This document shows positions 61,979-64,000 of a stretch of DNA of 64,000 bases, piece by piece. A program made the position numbers and the translations under genes. The notes below the pieces were generated by a model. The model saw only the letters and a list, made by a program, of their open reading frames with translations, made no database searches and was not told the DNA's origin. The first letter of the stretch is position 1. Every line of letters starts with the position of its first letter. Source of the DNA: Planctomycetota bacterium (GTDB taxonomy: Bacteria; Planctomycetota; UBA1135; JACQFD01); assembly GCA_016792805.1 (NCBI GenBank), contig JAEUHX010000034.1, positions 143,758 to 207,757 on the forward strand, in the 5' to 3' direction.

Positions 61979-62068
61979 CAGCCCCACCGGAGCGATCGCC
62001 TCCTTCGGCGCCGACTCGGGCGGAGGTAGCCTGCGCTTTCCACACTTCACAAAGCGCCGGAGCAATTC

Positions 62069-62836
62069 ATGTCTTCGATCGATCGCCGCAGCTTCCTTGT
62101 CGCCTCGGCTGGCACCATCGCCTCGGCTGGCGCGGCCGCCTCGGTAAGCACTGTCGCCGGGATGTCGCTCGCTTCTGCCGCATGCGCCGCTCCCACCGGC
62201 CAGCGCGAAGGCGTCTCGAATCTACAAATTCCCAGCTACAAGCCGATTGCCCTGGATCACTTGAAGGGCGGGCTGGAGGGCATCTCGGCGAACCAGCTCG
62301 AGCAGCATGCCAAGCTTTACAACGGATATGTGGCACGCACGAATGCGCTCATCGAGAAGACGACGCGCATGGTGGCTGAGGGGAAGCACCTCAATGATCA
62401 AAAGGCACCCGTTCCGGAGTACGCGGAGCTGAAACGGCGGATGGGTTGGGAGTTCAACGGAATGGTGCTTCACGAATATTATTTCCAGAACCTTAAGAAA
62501 GGCTCCGGAGACATCCCCGCGGGGAGCCCGCTCGCGAAAGTCGCCGAGCGCGAGTTCGGCAGTGTTCAGAATTGGTGGGGCGAGCTGATGGCGACGGCGA
62601 AGATGCCGGGCGTCGGCTGGGTGATCTGTTGCCAGGACCCCAATTCGGGGCGTCTTTTCAATCAGTGGGTCAGCATGCACGAGGAAGGGCACGTGGGCGG
62701 ATTCAGGGTGATCCTGGCGCTGGATCTGTGGGAGCACGCCTTTATTGGTGACTACCAGCCGACCGAGCGAGGCAAGTATTTGGCCGCGTTCGAGAAGAAC
62801 GTCGACTGGGAGGCGGCCGGGAAGCGTCTTTTGTAG
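62069..62836 (+). CDS. Iron/manganese superoxide dismutase with Tat signal
   Basis: The 255-residue protein has a twin-arginine signal (D-R-R-S-F-L-V at residues 5-11, followed by an Ala/Ser-rich hydrophobic region to about 40). The four metal ligands are all found: His80 (QLEQHAKLY), His135 (MVLHEYY), Asp219 and His223 (LDLWEHAF). The enzyme converts superoxide to hydrogen peroxide and oxygen. A folded, metal-loaded protein suits Tat export to the periplasm or outside. Whether it takes iron or manganese is not clear. The metallophosphoesterase gene follows 22 bases downstream. Confidence 0.94.
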   Translation: MSSIDRRSFLVASAGTIASAGAAASVSTVAGMSLASAACAAPTGQREGVSNLQIPSYKPIALDHLKGGLEGISANQLEQHAKLYNGYVARTNALIEKTTRMVAEGKHLNDQKAPVPEYAELKRRMGWEFNGMVLHEYYFQNLKKGSGDIPAGSPLAKVAEREFGSVQNWWGELMATAKMPGVGWVICCQDPNSGRLFNQWVSMHEEGHVGGFRVILALDLWEHAFIGDYQPTERGKYLAAFEKNVDWEAAGKRLL

Positions 62837-62858
62837 ACGCTTCTGATCCCCGCCGGCC

Positions 62859-63704
62859 ATGGCTCGCATCTCCGTCGAGCCTCGGCGTTTCTCTCTCGCC
62901 AGGCGCGCGCTGTTTCGCACCGTTGAATCGGCGTGCCGCCTGGCCGGCGGTCGCGCGTTCTATCGGTCGCGCTATCTCTCGGCCGGACGGTTTTGGATTC
63001 GCCGGGAAGAAGTGTTGATTCCCGGGCTTGCGGCGCAGCTCGACGGATACACGCTCGCGCAGCTCTCCGATTTTCACGGCGGCCCGTTTCTGCGCGCGAG
63101 CGATCTCACGGATGCACTCGACCGCGTCGCCGCGCTCGCGCCGCAGGCGATCGTCCTCACGGGCGACTTTGCGACCCACCGGCCCGAGGAAGCGCTCGAG
63201 ATCGCTCCAGCATTTGTGCGCTTACGGGCTCCGGGGGGCGTCTACGCAGTTTTTGGGAATCATGACTACAAATGGAGACGCGAAGCGGAGATCGCGCTCG
63301 CGTTGGAGCGGGCGGGAGTGCGCATGCTCCGAAATGCACACTTCAGCCCCGCGCCGGGACTCGTGATCGCGGGCATCGAGGATCTCGAAGAAGGGAAGCC
63401 CTCGGATCTCGACGCGGCACTCGCGGGCGCACCCGCGGATGCTACAAAAGTGTTGCTTTCTCATCACCCCGATGGACTCACGCACGCCGCAGAGCGCGGA
63501 ATCGCTTTGGTGCTCTCGGGGCACACACACGGCGGTCAAGTGTTGCTTCCGATTTTGCGAAGCCTGGGTCCACGCCACCCCGGTGACCGAGTGCAGCACG
63601 GCGCGACTACGCTGTTGGTTTCGCACGGTGTCGGCGCGATCGGGCTCCCGCTTCGCGTCGGCACGCGCGCCGAAGCGCTGTTGGTGACACTGCGGCGCGG
63701 GTAG
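62859..63704 (+). CDS. Metallophosphoesterase, YkuE/LpxG type
   Basis: The 281-residue protein has all five calcineurin-like motifs: QLSDFHGG (D-x-H), TGDF, GNHD, LSHHPDG and GHTHGGQ. An Arg-rich N-terminus (residues 1-45) may associate with the membrane. The spacing matches YkuE-like proteins and LpxG-like UDP-diacylglucosamine hydrolases, which act at the membrane. The ATG at 62859 has no strong ribosome binding site. It is probably co-transcribed with the dismutase gene. The substrate is unknown. Confidence 0.88.
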   Translation: MARISVEPRRFSLARRALFRTVESACRLAGGRAFYRSRYLSAGRFWIRREEVLIPGLAAQLDGYTLAQLSDFHGGPFLRASDLTDALDRVAALAPQAIVLTGDFATHRPEEALEIAPAFVRLRAPGGVYAVFGNHDYKWRREAEIALALERAGVRMLRNAHFSPAPGLVIAGIEDLEEGKPSDLDAALAGAPADATKVLLSHHPDGLTHAAERGIALVLSGHTHGGQVLLPILRSLGPRHPGDRVQHGATTLLVSHGVGAIGLPLRVGTRAEALLVTLRRG

Positions 63705-63729
63705 AGAGTGGGCTGGGATTTGTGGGTTT

Positions 63730-64000
63730 GGGAAGAATGGGGCGTGGTCGGTCTTGGCGCGGCGGCGGACAGTTCGAGGGACGGGTCCAGGCTTCGTCCG
63801 GATTGTGCGCGAACCCTCATTAGCGGATAGGTTGGTTCGGCGCGTGCGCTCGAACCCTCAATGCGGATAAGTGGTGTCGGCGCGTGCACGCTACAACCCA
63901 TTCGAAAAGTGGGGTCGGCGCGTGCGCCGACCGGTGAGCGCGCGCGTGCGCGCGCGACTTTCGACTTGCGACTCGGGAAGAATGGGGCGTGGTCGGTCTT
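63730..64000. repeat. Long direct repeat at the right edge with a small internal tandem array
   Basis: A 26-base sequence at 63730-63755 recurs exactly at 63975-64000, where the window cuts it, 245 bases apart. Between them, 63810-63930 hold three imperfect units of 41-42 bp, each with CGAACCC or a relative and GGCGCGTGC. The GC-rich stem GCGCGCGTGCGCGCGC lies after them. No gene is visible here. The repeat probably continues outside the window. Confidence 0.8.

Noticed and set aside
63810..63930. CRISPR array
   Set aside because: The units are imperfect, touch one another without unique spacers, and no cas gene is present.

Overview
The window is 64 kb of GC-rich, gene-dense bacterial chromosome with about 56 supportable protein genes, one tRNA gene and no rRNA, phage, transposase or CRISPR array. 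Several features suggest a planctomycete (Planctomycetota) or close relative. These are a SpoVG protein with a zinc ribbon inserted in it, a fused AroD-AroE protein, many secreted HEAT- or kelch-repeat proteins, many starts without a clear Shine-Dalgarno site, and a small conserved protein at 12008 of a type I associate with that phylum. No marker gene settles the assignment, so it is an inference.

Layout. Positions 1-9000 hold a truncated Ig-like repeat surface protein, an AmpC-type serine hydrolase, tRNA-Arg(CCT), a small Hcp/tail-tube-like protein, a large secreted protein, a D-2-hydroxyacid dehydrogenase with a lipoprotein-like leader and an RnfD-like membrane protein fused to Sel1 repeats. 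Positions 9200-12750 hold an NQ-heptad coiled-coil protein, a deiodinase-like selenoprotein read through an in-frame TGA, an Lrp-EamA pair, a small conserved protein and an XRE regulator. Positions 13100-18500 hold clpB, a kelch protein and a dienoyl-CoA-reductase-like enzyme. Positions 18500-25600 hold a minus-strand surface-glycan module (DegT aminotransferase, NAD epimerase, GT2, GT39-like, methyltransferase) that continues into dapA and pdxJ. Positions 27300-32700 are a plus-strand operon: rsmD, nagA, purE, purK and a B12-binding radical SAM protein. Positions 33800-39150 hold a hybrid kinase-like protein without its phospho-histidines, and a HEAT protein. Positions 39100-47700 hold a CPA2 antiporter, then recN-manA-rluB-M16 peptidase. 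Positions 47800-52900 hold small membrane proteins, groES-groEL, a single-domain response regulator and a protein with a very acidic tail. Positions 53000-61300 are a tight housekeeping operon: a membrane-methyltransferase fusion, pssA, folK, panC, ispE, spoVG, a DUF2520 protein, aroDE and aroK. The right end has a Tat-exported superoxide dismutase, a metallophosphoesterase and repeats cut by the window edge.

Most notable: (1) a deiodinase-family selenoprotein whose TGA is followed at the expected distance by a perfect hairpin with a GGTC loop, like a bacterial SECIS; (2) five copies of a palindromic intergenic repeat family, one of which supplies the C-terminus and stop codon of a transporter gene; (3) a hybrid sensor kinase whose two histidine phosphorylation sites are both substituted while both receiver aspartates remain; (4) unusual fusions (RnfD-like plus Sel1, membrane domain plus methyltransferase, SpoVG plus zinc ribbon). 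Many genes overlap by 4 bases (ATGA, GTGA, TTGA), which points to translational coupling in the long operons.
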